From NCBI GenBank assembly GCA_963727415.1, contig CAVSGF010000003.1:496001-560000 (forward strand): DNA of 64,000 nt. The letters are read 5' to 3'. Both the position numbers and the translations under genes were made by a program. Origin of the DNA: DASQPR01 sp963727415. Lineage in GTDB: Bacteria; Actinomycetota; Actinomycetes; Mycobacteriales; Micromonosporaceae. Below are positions 25,261-34,397 of this stretch, piece by piece. The notes beneath the pieces are model-generated. The model was given only the letters and a program-made list of their open reading frames with translations. It was not told where the DNA came from and did no database searches. Every line of letters starts with the position of its first letter. The first letter of the stretch is position 1.

Positions 25261-25305
25261 GGCGCGTCGCCACACTGTGGCAGCGCGCGTCGCCACACTG
25301 TGACA
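25261..25305. repeat. 22-bp direct repeats upstream of the tRNA cluster
   Basis: 25261-25282 and 25284-25305 differ at a single base and share GCGCGTCGCCACACTGTG. Each contains GCCACA-C-TGTGGC or its near match, a short dyad. They lie 77-121 bp upstream of tRNA-Gly, and just past the 3' end of the SDR gene, so could be binding sites for tRNA-operon transcription. Confidence 0.6.
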
Positions 25306-25334
25306 GGACCGAGATCACCGCGAATGATGCCAGC

Positions 25335-26828
25335 TCAGACACCGGATTCTCGTTCTGCTCCGAGCGCGATGTTGCGCGCCATGCCGCCGAAGACGAACGT
25401 GTGAAACGGCCATATGGCCGCCCAGTACGCGTGCCCGGCCAGCCCCTTTGGCAGGAATACGGCACGCTGCTCGTAACGGGACCCACCGGCATTCCCAGGT
25501 ACCGCCCGCATCTCCAGCCACGCTCGCCCCGGCAGCCTCATCTCGGCACGGAGCCGAAGCAGGCCAGCCTCCGCGCCGGCCGGCCGGGTCAATTCCTCGA
25601 CTCGCCAGAAGTCGAGCGCTTCGCCGACGTACAGCCGGTGTGGATCACGTCGGCCACGGCGCAGGCCGACGCCGCCGACGGCGCGATCCAGCCAGCCGCG
25701 GAGGCTCCAGGCAAGCGGGAGCGAGTACCAGCCGTTGGCGCCGCCGACGCCTTCGATCACCGCCCATAACCGGTCGGCGGGGGCGGCGACCTCGCACGAC
25801 CGACTGTCGGCATAGATCGAGCCGCCGGACCACGACGGGTCGGTGGGCAGCGGCTCGGCCTCGTGCGGCGGGTGCTCACCGAACGACCAGGTGGCGGTGG
25901 ACCAGCGGGTCTCCACGTCGGCGTTGCGGATCTTGGCGAGTGCGAGCCGGACCGATTCGAGAAAGCCGATCAGGCCGCCGGGCGGGTCTGGAAGGTACGC
26001 CCGGATGTCGTTCTCGTGGCAAATCGCTGGATGGATGAGGGAGGCGACCAGGGGGCGCGCGATGGCGTTCGGCACCGGGGTAACCAGCCCGACCCAGTGC
26101 GACGACAGCCACGGCGTGAGGACCTGGATCGGCACGATGACGCGACGGGGCAGGCCGGCGACGCGGGCGTACCCGCGCATCATGTCGGCGTAGGTGAGCA
26201 CGTCCGGGCCTCCGATGTCGAAGGACCGGTTCAGCTGTTCCGGTATCGCGGCCGTTCCTACCAGGTATCGGAGCACGTCGCGGATGGCGATCGGCTGGAC
26301 CGGATTGCGTACCCATTTGGGCGTGACCATCACCGGAAGGCGTTCGGTGAGGTACCGCAGCATCTCGAACGATGCGGATCCGGAGCCGATGATGACGGCG
26401 GCGCGCAGCACGATCGTGGGTACGCCGGAGTCCAGCAGGATCCGCGCGACTTCCTCGCGGGAGCGCAGGTGCGGTGACGAGATCGGGCCGTGCGGAGCCG
26501 GTCCACCGAGGTAGACGATCCGGCGTATGCCAGCGTCGCGGGCGGCGGTGGCGAAGTTCGTGGCGGCCTGCCGGTCCAGTTCCTCGAACCCGATGTTGCC
26601 GAGCGAGTGGACCAGGTAGTAGGCCACGTCGACGCCGTCGAACGCCGGTGGCAGGGTGCTCGGTTCGTTGATGTCGCCACGTGCGACGTCGACCTGATGA
26701 CGCCATGGTACGTCGCGCAGTCTCCGGACATCGCGGGTCAGGCAGCGTACCTCGTGACCGGCGTCGAGCAGCCGCGGCACAAGCCGTCCTCCGATGTAAC
26801 CGGTCGCACCGGTGACCAGGCATCGCAC
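25335..26828 (-). CDS. SDR-family oxidoreductase with DUF2867 domain
   Basis: A 497-residue two-domain protein. Residues 1-300 are an atypical short-chain dehydrogenase (NmrA/complex I NDUFA9-like), opening VRCLVTGATGYIGGRLVPRL with the NAD(P)-binding GxxGxxG and carrying RRIVYLGGPAP and VLRAAVIIGSGSASFEML. From about residue 340 follows DUF2867 (SCEVAAPADRLWAVIEGVGG, NGWYSLPLAWSLRGWLDRAV), a SRPBCC-like ligand-binding fold. The GTG at 26828 puts the start right at the Rossmann motif. Upstream in-frame sequence belongs to the serpin gene's antisense. Divergent from the serpin gene. Confidence 0.88.
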   Translation of the reverse strand: MRCLVTGATGYIGGRLVPRLLDAGHEVRCLTRDVRRLRDVPWRHQVDVARGDINEPSTLPPAFDGVDVAYYLVHSLGNIGFEELDRQAATNFATAARDAGIRRIVYLGGPAPHGPISSPHLRSREEVARILLDSGVPTIVLRAAVIIGSGSASFEMLRYLTERLPVMVTPKWVRNPVQPIAIRDVLRYLVGTAAIPEQLNRSFDIGGPDVLTYADMMRGYARVAGLPRRVIVPIQVLTPWLSSHWVGLVTPVPNAIARPLVASLIHPAICHENDIRAYLPDPPGGLIGFLESVRLALAKIRNADVETRWSTATWSFGEHPPHEAEPLPTDPSWSGGSIYADSRSCEVAAPADRLWAVIEGVGGANGWYSLPLAWSLRGWLDRAVGGVGLRRGRRDPHRLYVGEALDFWRVEELTRPAGAEAGLLRLRAEMRLPGRAWLEMRAVPGNAGGSRYEQRAVFLPKGLAGHAYWAAIWPFHTFVFGGMARNIALGAERESGV

Positions 26829-26885
26829 GGCTTCATCATGCCCGCCTCGGATGCACCGTTCGCCCGGATCTGTCAGAGTGGCGAG

Positions 26886-28013
26886 ATGAATGGCGGGATG
26901 GCGGTACCAGTTGGAGCGCTCAATGCCATGACGGCGCGCTGGGTTGGTGCGCTTCCGGACGAGCCGACCACGTGTTCCGCGGCCGGGGCGTGGCCGCTGC
27001 TGGCGATCTTGGCTGATGCCGCGACCGGCGCTGCCCGGGACGAGATGGCGGCCGCGATCGGGATCGATCCGGCCGACGGCACCCGCGCCGGTCTGGCCGT
27101 GCTCGACTGGCTTGGTTCGACCGAGGGACTGAATGGGGCGCTCGGTGTCTGGCATCGCGACGAGCTGCCGATCCGGTCGGAGTGGCAGACGCGGATGCCA
27201 TCGGGCGTGAGCGAGAAGTTCAGCGGTGACGTGGCTGAGGATCAGCGGGCGCTGGACGTGTGGACGCGGGACCGGACCGACGGCCTGATCGAACGGATGC
27301 CGGTCCACATCGACGACCGTACGTTGCTGGTGCTGGCCAGCGCCTTGACGGTACGCACGACGTGGCTTGAGCCGTTCGCCGGCGGTGGCCAGCGGCCGTT
27401 GCATCGTAAGTCGCGCGACGTCTCGATCGTCCGCGCGGCCCCGGATGTGACGTGTGTACGGGTCGAAGGCGACAACGGCATCGACGTGCAGGTGGTATTG
27501 GGCATCGTCGGGGCGGCGGCGGGTACGGTACTTTCCCGTGGCCTGGGGCTGATCGCCGGCCCGGCAGCGGATCCGGCGACCGACCCGTCGGACCTGTCCG
27601 GTCCGGGCTTGTCGGTGGCCACCGTGCCCAGCGCTTCCGGCCAGCCGGAGGTGATCCTGACGATGCCGTCGTTCACTGTGACCGGCGATCACGATCTGCT
27701 CACCCTTCCGGACGTCTTCGGCCTTGCCACGGTGACCGATTCGCGTCACGGGCACCTGCCCGGCATCAGCGACGTCCCGTTGTGTGTGAGTGCCGCGAAG
27801 CAGGCCGCGGTCGCCGAGTTCTCGGCCACCGGTTTTCGGGCGGCGGCGGTGACCGCGGCGGGTATGGTCATGGCTGGGATGGCCCGGCCGATGCGGGAGG
27901 CGGTCCAGGTCCGGATCACCGTGGACCGGCCGTTCGGGTTCTTCGCGGTGCATCGCGACACGGGTCTGGTGCTGTTCGCCGGGTGGGTCACCGCGGCGGG
28001 CGCCGGTTCCTGA
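26886..28013 (+). CDS. Serpin-family protein (bacterial)
   Basis: A 375-residue protein. The C-terminal segment DRPFGFFAVHRDTGLVLFAG is the serpin signature after the reactive-centre loop, and the upstream hinge FSATGFRAAAVTAAG has the short-side-chain pattern needed for loop insertion. The usual serpin order is followed: helical N-terminal half (AGAWPLLAILADAATGAARD), ALTVRTTWLEPF breach strand, and PSFTVTGDHDLL. No signal peptide is visible, so it is probably cytosolic, unlike most eukaryotic serpins. Target protease unknown. ATG 26886 was chosen because the upstream frame overlaps the SDR gene. Confidence 0.8.
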   Translation: MNGGMAVPVGALNAMTARWVGALPDEPTTCSAAGAWPLLAILADAATGAARDEMAAAIGIDPADGTRAGLAVLDWLGSTEGLNGALGVWHRDELPIRSEWQTRMPSGVSEKFSGDVAEDQRALDVWTRDRTDGLIERMPVHIDDRTLLVLASALTVRTTWLEPFAGGGQRPLHRKSRDVSIVRAAPDVTCVRVEGDNGIDVQVVLGIVGAAAGTVLSRGLGLIAGPAADPATDPSDLSGPGLSVATVPSASGQPEVILTMPSFTVTGDHDLLTLPDVFGLATVTDSRHGHLPGISDVPLCVSAAKQAAVAEFSATGFRAAAVTAAGMVMAGMARPMREAVQVRITVDRPFGFFAVHRDTGLVLFAGWVTAAGAGS

Positions 28014-28063
28014 GCGAGATTCGGGTATTGCCCCGCTGACCCGCAGCCCGCAGACTGTCGACC

Positions 28064-28861
28064 GTGTCGACGCAGCTTGAGCCGCCCCCGTCGTTCCTCG
28101 TCCCGCCGCAGGTGCACGGCATGCCGCTGGCACCGTACCCGCAGTACAGCACCTATCCGCCCAGGAAGAGCCGCACCGGCCTGGTGATTGGCCTGGTGAT
28201 CGGTGCCGTCGTGGTCGTCATCGGGATCGGGGCGGGGGGTTACGCGCTGGCCCAGCCGGACGGCCGGCCAGCGACCGCCGCGACCGGGCCGGCACAGCCG
28301 GCCGCGGCGCCGGCAACCCCTTCCGCGACGCCGTCCACCGTGGCCTCGCCGAAGGACCATTCCGGGGATCTGCGCCGGTTCCTGCTGCCCGCTCCGGAGA
28401 GTTCGGATCCGTGGTCGAAGCCGGTCAGCAAGGATGGCCGGCTCACCTTGAGGCAGGTCGCGTCGGGCTATCAGGACACGACGTCCGCGACTGACTACCT
28501 CCACGGTCTGGCGTTTCAGGCCGGCGCTGTCCGAACGTGGGTCGAGGCGGACGGCACGTCCGTCGAGATCGACCTGTACCGGTTCGGCACCGACAACGGC
28601 GCCTACCAGTTCTTCACCGATGAAGTCGGCAATGACGTGGACAACATGCCCAAGGGCACCACCATCACCATGATTGACAGGATTTCCGGTGGCAAGGGCG
28701 AGGTCGTCGCATTCGCCAAGAAGGACAAGTACGGCGATCAGATGTCGCATGGCATGGCATTGAAAGCAGATGTCGTCACCGAGGTCTGGGTTTTCCAGTC
28801 ACCGCCGCAGTCGGTGGCGTTCACTGAAGGCGTCACCTACCAGCAGTGGAGCCGCCTGTGA
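28064..28861 (+). CDS. Membrane-anchored protein, paralogue A
   Basis: A 265-residue protein with a Pro-rich cytoplasmic tail, one membrane helix (TGLVIGLVIGAVVVVIGIGA, residues 38-57), an Ala/Pro/Thr linker, and an extracytoplasmic domain starting DHSGDLRRFLLPAPESSDPW and ending VTYQQWSRL. A second copy of this architecture, with the same DHSGxLxRFLL and YQQWSxL ends, follows at 29073-29945. The start GTG 28064 sits in a leader motif (GCAGACTGTC N2 CCGTGTC) that is repeated before the paralogue. Function unknown. Confidence 0.75.
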   Translation: MSTQLEPPPSFLVPPQVHGMPLAPYPQYSTYPPRKSRTGLVIGLVIGAVVVVIGIGAGGYALAQPDGRPATAATGPAQPAAAPATPSATPSTVASPKDHSGDLRRFLLPAPESSDPWSKPVSKDGRLTLRQVASGYQDTTSATDYLHGLAFQAGAVRTWVEADGTSVEIDLYRFGTDNGAYQFFTDEVGNDVDNMPKGTTITMIDRISGGKGEVVAFAKKDKYGDQMSHGMALKADVVTEVWVFQSPPQSVAFTEGVTYQQWSRL

Positions 28862-28989
28862 CCCGTGCACCCTCCGGCCGCCCGATCCGCCCGCCGCGGG
28901 TCGGGTTCTGGGCGGTCGTGCTGGTGATCGCGGTTGTCGTGCTGGCGGCGTTGTGCCTGGCCGGCTTCACCATCTCGGCGCGAATGTAA
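28858..28989 (+). CDS. Small single-pass membrane protein
   Basis: A 43-residue ORF starting at GTG 28858, whose GTGA overlaps the stop of the previous gene. It reads VTRAPSGRPIRPPRVGF then a hydrophobic helix WAVVLVIAVVVLAALCLAGF and ends TISARM. The overlap and the single strong transmembrane stretch suggest a true small protein, possibly a partner of paralogue A. Confidence 0.5.
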   Translation: MTRAPSGRPIRPPRVGFWAVVLVIAVVVLAALCLAGFTISARM

Positions 28990-29072
28990 GTGCCTGACTC
29001 GGAACTGGCACGCATCACCCGACCCCGTCATAGGCCTTGCCTGGAGATCGCACAGGTTGCAGACTGTCCGCC

Positions 29073-29945
29073 GTGTCACAGCCAACGGGGATCACCGGTC
29101 AATCGCGAACCCACCCGCAGCAGCCGGAGATGGCGCCGGGGCGACCGGACGCCGCGCTTCCGCTGACGGGCGTGGCGGTGGAGCAGCGGGACGTCCCACA
29201 TCTGACCCAGCCGGTCAGCATGCCGGCGGACACCGTCCCACCCGCATCGAAACGGCGGCGCGGGCGGCGGATTCTGCGGGTCTTCGCCATCGTGCTCGGC
29301 GTGCCCGCGCTGATCGCCATGTGCGGCGCCACCGGCTACGTGTCCGCGCATCATCACGTGCACATCGGCGTTTACCCCGCGCCGGCGTCGACCTATCACT
29401 CGACGGTGACCACGCCGCTGGGGCCGCCGGTACGCGACCACTCCGGCAACCTGAGCCGCTTTCTCCTCAAGCTACCCAGCGGGGCGCGCCAGTGGTTCAC
29501 ACCGCGGGCGACCCACGGGGTCATGACGCTCAAGCAGTACGCGTCGTTCTACGACGATCCCAAGGACGCCGTGAGCTTCCTCAAGGCGGACGGGTTCGAC
29601 ACGGCGGCGACCGTGAACTGGAGGGATGTCGCCGGCAACGAGGTGGAGATCCGGATGGTGCGGTTCGACGACGCCAATTGGGCTTTCGGCATCTTCAGCG
29701 ACGTGATCACGAATGGGCCGAGCGACAAGGAACTCAAAGGTTCGCAACGGAAGGCCGCTTGGAAGATCCCGTTCGCCGACGGCGCCGTTTACACCAACGG
29801 CAAGAAAGACCGGTACGGATACCAGTTGTCCGAAGGTGTCGCGATCCAGCGTGACGTGATCATCTACATGTGGATTTACCAGAAGGTGCCGCAGTCGATG
29901 ATGCTCACCAAGGCGCTGCTTTACCAGCAGTGGAGCAAGCTCTAA
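29073..29945 (+). CDS. Membrane-anchored protein, paralogue B
   Basis: A 290-residue paralogue of the gene at 28064: Pro-rich tail, basic KRRRGRR before a helix (ILRVFAIVLGVPALIAMCGA), and the extracytoplasmic domain DHSGNLSRFLLKLPSG to LLYQQWSKL. Shared features include a DxxxFLKADGFDTAATVNW-type core and a KKDRYGYQLSEGV stretch like KKDKYGDQMSHGM in paralogue A. The start GTG 29073 is preceded by the same leader motif. Its stop overlaps the convergent capA-like gene by 4 bp. Confidence 0.75.
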   Translation: MSQPTGITGQSRTHPQQPEMAPGRPDAALPLTGVAVEQRDVPHLTQPVSMPADTVPPASKRRRGRRILRVFAIVLGVPALIAMCGATGYVSAHHHVHIGVYPAPASTYHSTVTTPLGPPVRDHSGNLSRFLLKLPSGARQWFTPRATHGVMTLKQYASFYDDPKDAVSFLKADGFDTAATVNWRDVAGNEVEIRMVRFDDANWAFGIFSDVITNGPSDKELKGSQRKAAWKIPFADGAVYTNGKKDRYGYQLSEGVAIQRDVIIYMWIYQKVPQSMMLTKALLYQQWSKL

Positions 29946-31060
29946 CCAGCCGGCCTCGCCGCCAGCCCAGCGCAGCCGCGCAGTGACGCGTACCGGTTGA
30001 GGATCGTGCGCGCGGCCTTGCCGGTGGCCACCTTCGGCTGGCCGGTCGAGGTGAGCATGGCCGGGATGAGCGTCGCCGACAGGTCGGCGACGCGGCCGCC
30101 GGGGATGGTCAGCTTCAGTACGCCGGTCTGCGGCCCGTCGACGTCGCGCCACCACAGGAAGTTGCCCATCCCGTAGGCGACGAACGTGTGGCCCAGCCAT
30201 CCGCTTCCCTGCAGCACATGGGCGTGCGCGCCGACGATGATGTCGGCACCGGCGTCGGATAGCTGACGCGCCAGCGTCTTCTGCGCGTCCGACGGGCACG
30301 GGTCGCGCTCGATGCCCCAGTGCATGAACACGACCACGATGGCGGCCTGCTTCTTCGCGGATCGGACCGCGGCCAGCGAGCGCTTGCGGGCGTTGGCGAT
30401 CGCTTCGCCGGAGCGCGATCCGGTGGCGATCCAGCTGCTCGCCAGTTCCTGCACGTCGGACATGCCGAGGTACGCGATCCGTACGCCCCGGACCGTGGTG
30501 ATCCACGGCCGCCACGCGGCGTCGGCGTCGGCTCCGGCGCCGAACGTCGGGAAGCCGGCCGTGGACGCCGCGGCGAGGGTGTCGGACAGTCCGACGCGGC
30601 CGTAGTCGAGCATGTGGTTGTTGGCGAGCGTGACGGCGTCGATGCCGGCCGCCCGGACCGCGGCGAAGGCGCTGGCCGGGGCACGGAAGTGGAACGTCTT
30701 GGGTTGCGGTGTGCCGCGGGTGGTCACGGCGGTCTCCAGGTTGACGGTCGTGACGTCGGCGTCGGCGAGCACGGAGGCGATCGGCCCGAACGCCGTCGCC
30801 GGGTCCTTGTCCAGCAGCGTCGCGGTACGGCCCATGAAGTGCACGTCACCGGCGAACTCCAGCGTGATGTCACCGGGCCCCGACGGGGCGGCGGCGGCTG
30901 ATGGCGAGTGGGTGACGGTACCGGCCGGCGGGGGTGCCGGCGCGACCGGCCGGTCCGGGACGGTACAGGCGGCGAGCGCGAGGGCGGCTGCGACAACCGG
31001 GGCGAGTAGGCGGGGTGCCGGCGAGCGGAACGCCAGTAAGCGGAGTGCAAGCACGCGCAC
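29942..31060 (-). CDS. CapA-family lipoprotein (metallophosphatase-like)
   Basis: A 372-residue protein with a signal peptide ending in lipobox LALAAC and a Pro/Ala linker, then the CapA fold: ITLEFAGDVHFMGRTA, TTVNLETAVTTRG, AGIDAVTLANNHMLDYGRVG, VVVFMHWGIE, DIIVGAHAHVLQGSGWLGHT and VAYGMGNFLWW. These His/Asp/Asn motifs are those of calcineurin-like poly-gamma-glutamate synthesis protein CapA. No capB or capC is nearby, so it probably acts on its own at the cell surface. GTG 31060 lies just beside a 14-bp palindrome. Confidence 0.85.
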   Translation of the reverse strand: MRVLALRLLAFRSPAPRLLAPVVAAALALAACTVPDRPVAPAPPPAGTVTHSPSAAAAPSGPGDITLEFAGDVHFMGRTATLLDKDPATAFGPIASVLADADVTTVNLETAVTTRGTPQPKTFHFRAPASAFAAVRAAGIDAVTLANNHMLDYGRVGLSDTLAAASTAGFPTFGAGADADAAWRPWITTVRGVRIAYLGMSDVQELASSWIATGSRSGEAIANARKRSLAAVRSAKKQAAIVVVFMHWGIERDPCPSDAQKTLARQLSDAGADIIVGAHAHVLQGSGWLGHTFVAYGMGNFLWWRDVDGPQTGVLKLTIPGGRVADLSATLIPAMLTSTGQPKVATGKAARTILNRYASLRGCAGLAARPAG

Positions 31061-31064
31061 ACCT

Positions 31065-31078
31065 TACGTGATCACGTA
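31065..31078. promoter_or_regulatory. Perfect palindrome before the CapA gene
   Basis: TACGTGATCACGTA is a perfect 14-bp palindrome starting 5 bp upstream of the capA-like start codon. A related half (ATTACGTG) follows at about 31082. Its place across the translation start suits a repressor site. Confidence 0.45.
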
Positions 31079-31173
31079 CGCGATTACGTGCGCTATGTAT
31101 GGCGTTGGCACGCATCGCGGCGCTCGGCCAGCGGCCGTGCGGAGGATCATGGCACCGCCCAAAAAACTCTCCT

Positions 31174-31189
31174 GACTAATCAGTTAGTC
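31174..31189. promoter_or_regulatory. Candidate TetR-type operator
   Basis: GACTAA-TCAG-TTAGTC is a 16-bp dyad about 40 bp upstream of the CocE-type gene. The downstream transporter is followed by a TetR regulator, so this is a likely site for it. Inference from position and symmetry. Confidence 0.5.
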
Positions 31190-31229
31190 TATTGCCGGGC
31201 TCGCAGGCGCGGACCGTACGCTGAATGCC

Positions 31230-33111
31230 ATGACATCCCGCGAAATCCGGATCCCATGCGCGATGGCGTGCATGCTCGCCGCAACGCTTTACATCCCGGA
31301 CACCGCTGGATCGGTCCCGACGCCGTGCCTACTGGAGGCATTGCCGTATCGCAAGGACGACCTCACCCACAGCTACACCCCGGAGTATGTGCGGCTCCGC
31401 GACGAGTTCGGATACGCCGTGTGCCGCCTGGACCTGCGCGGCACCGGTTCATCGACCGGGCTGGCCACCGACGAGTACCCGCCCGCCGAGCAGGACGACC
31501 TCGTCGAGGTGATCGCCTGGCTCGCGGCACAGCCGTGGTGTGACGGCAACATCGGGATGTACGGGACATCGTATAGCGGCTTCAATTCGATCCAGGTGGC
31601 GATGCGGCGGCCGCCCGCGCTCAAGGCGATCGTTCCGATCTACGCGACCGACGACCGTTACACCGACGACGTGCACTACATGGGTGGCGTGCGGCGGCTG
31701 CTCGACATCGTCGACTACCCGACGTACATGATCGCCATGAACGCGCTGCCGCCCGTCCCGGAGGTCTTCGGTGACGGTTGGCGCGACGAATGGCGCAAAC
31801 GGATCGACGATGGGACGCCCTGGCTGCTGCGGTGGAGCGCCGAGCAGGCGGACGGCCCATACTGGCGGCGCGGGTCGCTGCGCCCCGACTACGCCGCGAT
31901 CACTGCCCCGACGATGATCGTGGCGGGGTGGGCAGACGGGTACCGGAACAACACCTTCCGGACGTACCGGGCGCTGACCGAGGCCGGTACGCCCACCCGC
32001 CTGATCATCGGACCGTGGAGCCATCAGAGCGGCGAAGCGCCCGTCCCGGTCCCACTGGACGTGTGCGAGGAAATGGCACGCTGGTTCGACCGATGGCTGC
32101 GTGACGACGCGGCCGCGGCGACCGACGCCGGCATCGTGTACTTCGCCCGCCGGTCCACCCGCCCGAGCCGGACGCGACCTCGCTCAACGGGCAGTGGCAG
32201 GCGGAGGGCCGTGGCCGTCGCCGCGGTTCGAAGACCACCCACGGGACCGCTGGGCGGCGGAACGCGTCGCACGGCCCGGTCGGCGGTATCGGCACGGCGG
32301 CGTGGAATAGTTGCGCGGGTGCGCTGCCATGGGGCCAGCCCACCGATCAGCGCTACGACGACGCCGCGTCGCTGACCTGGCAGTGGCCCGCAGACTGGTC
32401 TGGAGATCCTCGGGCACGCGCGGCTCGGCTGGCGGCGCTCCGACCAGCCGGTCGCCTGGTATCGGCGAAGCTGTGCGACGTGGCTCCGGACGGCACCTCG
32501 ACGCTGATCACCCGGGCGCTGCCCGGTGAGCGGCGGTACCGCCGGCCCGACCCGGTGGACTGGAGTTCGAAGCGACTTCGTGGACGTTCGCCACCGGCCA
32601 CGAGCTGCGCCTGTCGCGATCACCGGGATGGACTGGCCGAACACGGTCGCGGCGCCAGCGGCCGTTCAGCTGACGTCGACGGCGAGGCGTCGGCTCTGAC
32701 GCTTCCGGCGCCGTCGCGCCGCCGGTCCGCGGCTCCAGAGACTCTGGCCGTCGTGGCCTCGCCCGAGCGGGACCCGGCCGACGATGCCGATGTCATCTGG
32801 CAGGTCGAAGACGACGTGCTGGCCCGCCGTACCTCGTGCGTGACGCGGTACGGCTCGACATACCCGACCCGGTTCGGCGCCTGCACCGAGTCGTACCGGG
32901 CGTGGTCTCCATCGACCGCCGCACGTGGCACCAGACGTCCACCTCGTCGGCGTCGTTCGAACTGATCACCCCGTCGGTGCGGGCGGTGGCCGCGACCGAG
33001 GTCCGGTACGTCTTCGACGAGGCCGAGACCGCGCTCGACATCACTCTGGAAGTTCGCGACGGAGACCAGACCGTCGCCAAGCGCACCTGGCGGCAGGTGC
33101 GCCCGCGATGA
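31230..33111 (+). pseudogene. CocE/NonD-family hydrolase with multiple frameshifts
   Basis: The first 310 codons are intact and carry the X-Pro dipeptidyl-peptidase/cocaine-esterase core: RLDLRGTGSSTG, the nucleophile motif IGMYGTSYSGFNSIQVA, and PTMIVAGWADGYRNNTFRTY, WSHQSGEAPVPVP. From about 32130 the C-terminal jelly-roll domain is spread over different frames (CAGALPWGQPTDQRYDDA, SAKLCDVAPDGTSTLITRAL), and the last 90 codons (RTSTSSASFELITPSV region) return to a frame that ends at 33111. The total length, 627 codons, matches the family. Four or more indels imply real decay. The MFS start overlaps its stop (ATGA). Confidence 0.8.
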
Positions 33112-34352
33112 AGACCGCCGCGCGGCGGTACCGGAGACTGCTCCGCGTCCCCGGTGCCCGGAATCTGATGATCTCGTCGCTGGTCGGCCGCCTGCCGGTC
33201 GGCATGGCGATGCTGATGTTCGTGCTCGTGGTACACGCCGGCACCGGCTCGTACACGGTGGCCGGGCTGGCCGCCGCGGTCAACGCCGGCTCGACGTCGT
33301 TCTCGGCACCACTGCTGGGCCGGCTGTCCGACCGCGGTCATGCCGCATGGGTGCTGATCGGCACCGGACTCGCCGAGGGCGCCGCTCTGGTTGCCCTGGT
33401 CGTCGGGCTGAAGGCCGGGTTGGCGCCATGGTTGATCGTCGCGATCGCGGCGGTCGGCGGAGTGGTGAACCCGCCGATCGCCGCCGTCACCCGTACCGTC
33501 CTGCCGCGCCTCGCACCCGATGAACAGTCGCGCACCACCGCGTTCGCGCTCGATGCCTTGCTGGTCGAACTGTCGTTTGTGGTCGGTCCCGGCATCGTCG
33601 GCGTGATCGCGACCCTGACCAGCGGGTACGTGGTGGCGCTGCTCGCCGCCGCCCTCAGCGCGGCCGGCTCGATCTGGCTGGCCATGTGCGCCGCCGTCCG
33701 GCACGGATACGTGGTCGAGCCACCGCCCAGCCGTGGAACCCGGTTGGCGCGCCTGATCGGCCCGCTGTCCGGCCGCGGCCTGCGTATCGTGCTGCTTGCC
33801 TCGATGCTTTGGGCCGCCGCGTTCGGGGTACTGGAGATCGCCATCCCCGCCTACACCACCGGTCGCGGGCAGCCACAACTCGGCGGGCTGATGTACGCGG
33901 TGTGGAGCGGCGGATCGATCGTCGGCGGCATGTGGTTCGGCGGCCAGACGTTCCAGATCGCGATCGACCGGCTGTATACCTTGTTGATGGCGCTGAATGT
34001 GGTCGGGTTCGCGGCGATCGCGTTCGCGGGCAACATGTGGACGCTGGCGGTGCTGCTGTTCCTGGCCGGGCTGGTCATCTCCCCTACCACCACAATGGAG
34101 AGCGCCATGGTGACCGCGCTCGCGCCGAGGGGCATGACAACCGAAGCGTTCACCTGGTCCGGCACGGCCATCTACCTCGGCTTCGCGCTCGGCAGCGGGC
34201 TGGCCGCGGTGGCGCTGTCCGGTTCGCTCGGCACCGGCCGGGCGCTGTTCGCGGCGTCGCTGCTCGCCGTCGCCTTGTCACTGGCCGGTACGCTGCTGAT
34301 CGTCGCGGAGCGCCGATCGTTGCGAGCGGCCACTCCGGTCATGGTCGGTTAA
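33108..34352 (+). CDS. MFS transporter
   Basis: A 414-residue permease with about twelve membrane helices, for example NLMISSLVGRLPVGMAMLMF, VLIGTGLAEGAALVALVVGL and GLRIVLLASMLWAAAFGVLE. The loop GRLSDRGHAAW after helix 2-3 is the MFS signature. ATG 33108 overlaps the stop of the CocE-type gene, so the two were one operon. A TetR-type regulator follows 45 bp downstream. Probably a small-molecule exporter; substrate unknown. Confidence 0.85.
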   Translation: MKTAARRYRRLLRVPGARNLMISSLVGRLPVGMAMLMFVLVVHAGTGSYTVAGLAAAVNAGSTSFSAPLLGRLSDRGHAAWVLIGTGLAEGAALVALVVGLKAGLAPWLIVAIAAVGGVVNPPIAAVTRTVLPRLAPDEQSRTTAFALDALLVELSFVVGPGIVGVIATLTSGYVVALLAAALSAAGSIWLAMCAAVRHGYVVEPPPSRGTRLARLIGPLSGRGLRIVLLASMLWAAAFGVLEIAIPAYTTGRGQPQLGGLMYAVWSGGSIVGGMWFGGQTFQIAIDRLYTLLMALNVVGFAAIAFAGNMWTLAVLLFLAGLVISPTTTMESAMVTALAPRGMTTEAFTWSGTAIYLGFALGSGLAAVALSGSLGTGRALFAASLLAVALSLAGTLLIVAERRSLRAATPVMVG

Positions 34353-34397
34353 CTGTGCCATCAATCAGGAAACGACGATTGGGGGTACGGTGGCGAG

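Noticed and set aside
25335..28133. A single 932-codon protein on the minus strand
   Set aside because: The SDR gene begins at the Rossmann motif near 26828. The upstream part is antisense to the serpin and has nonsense-like composition.
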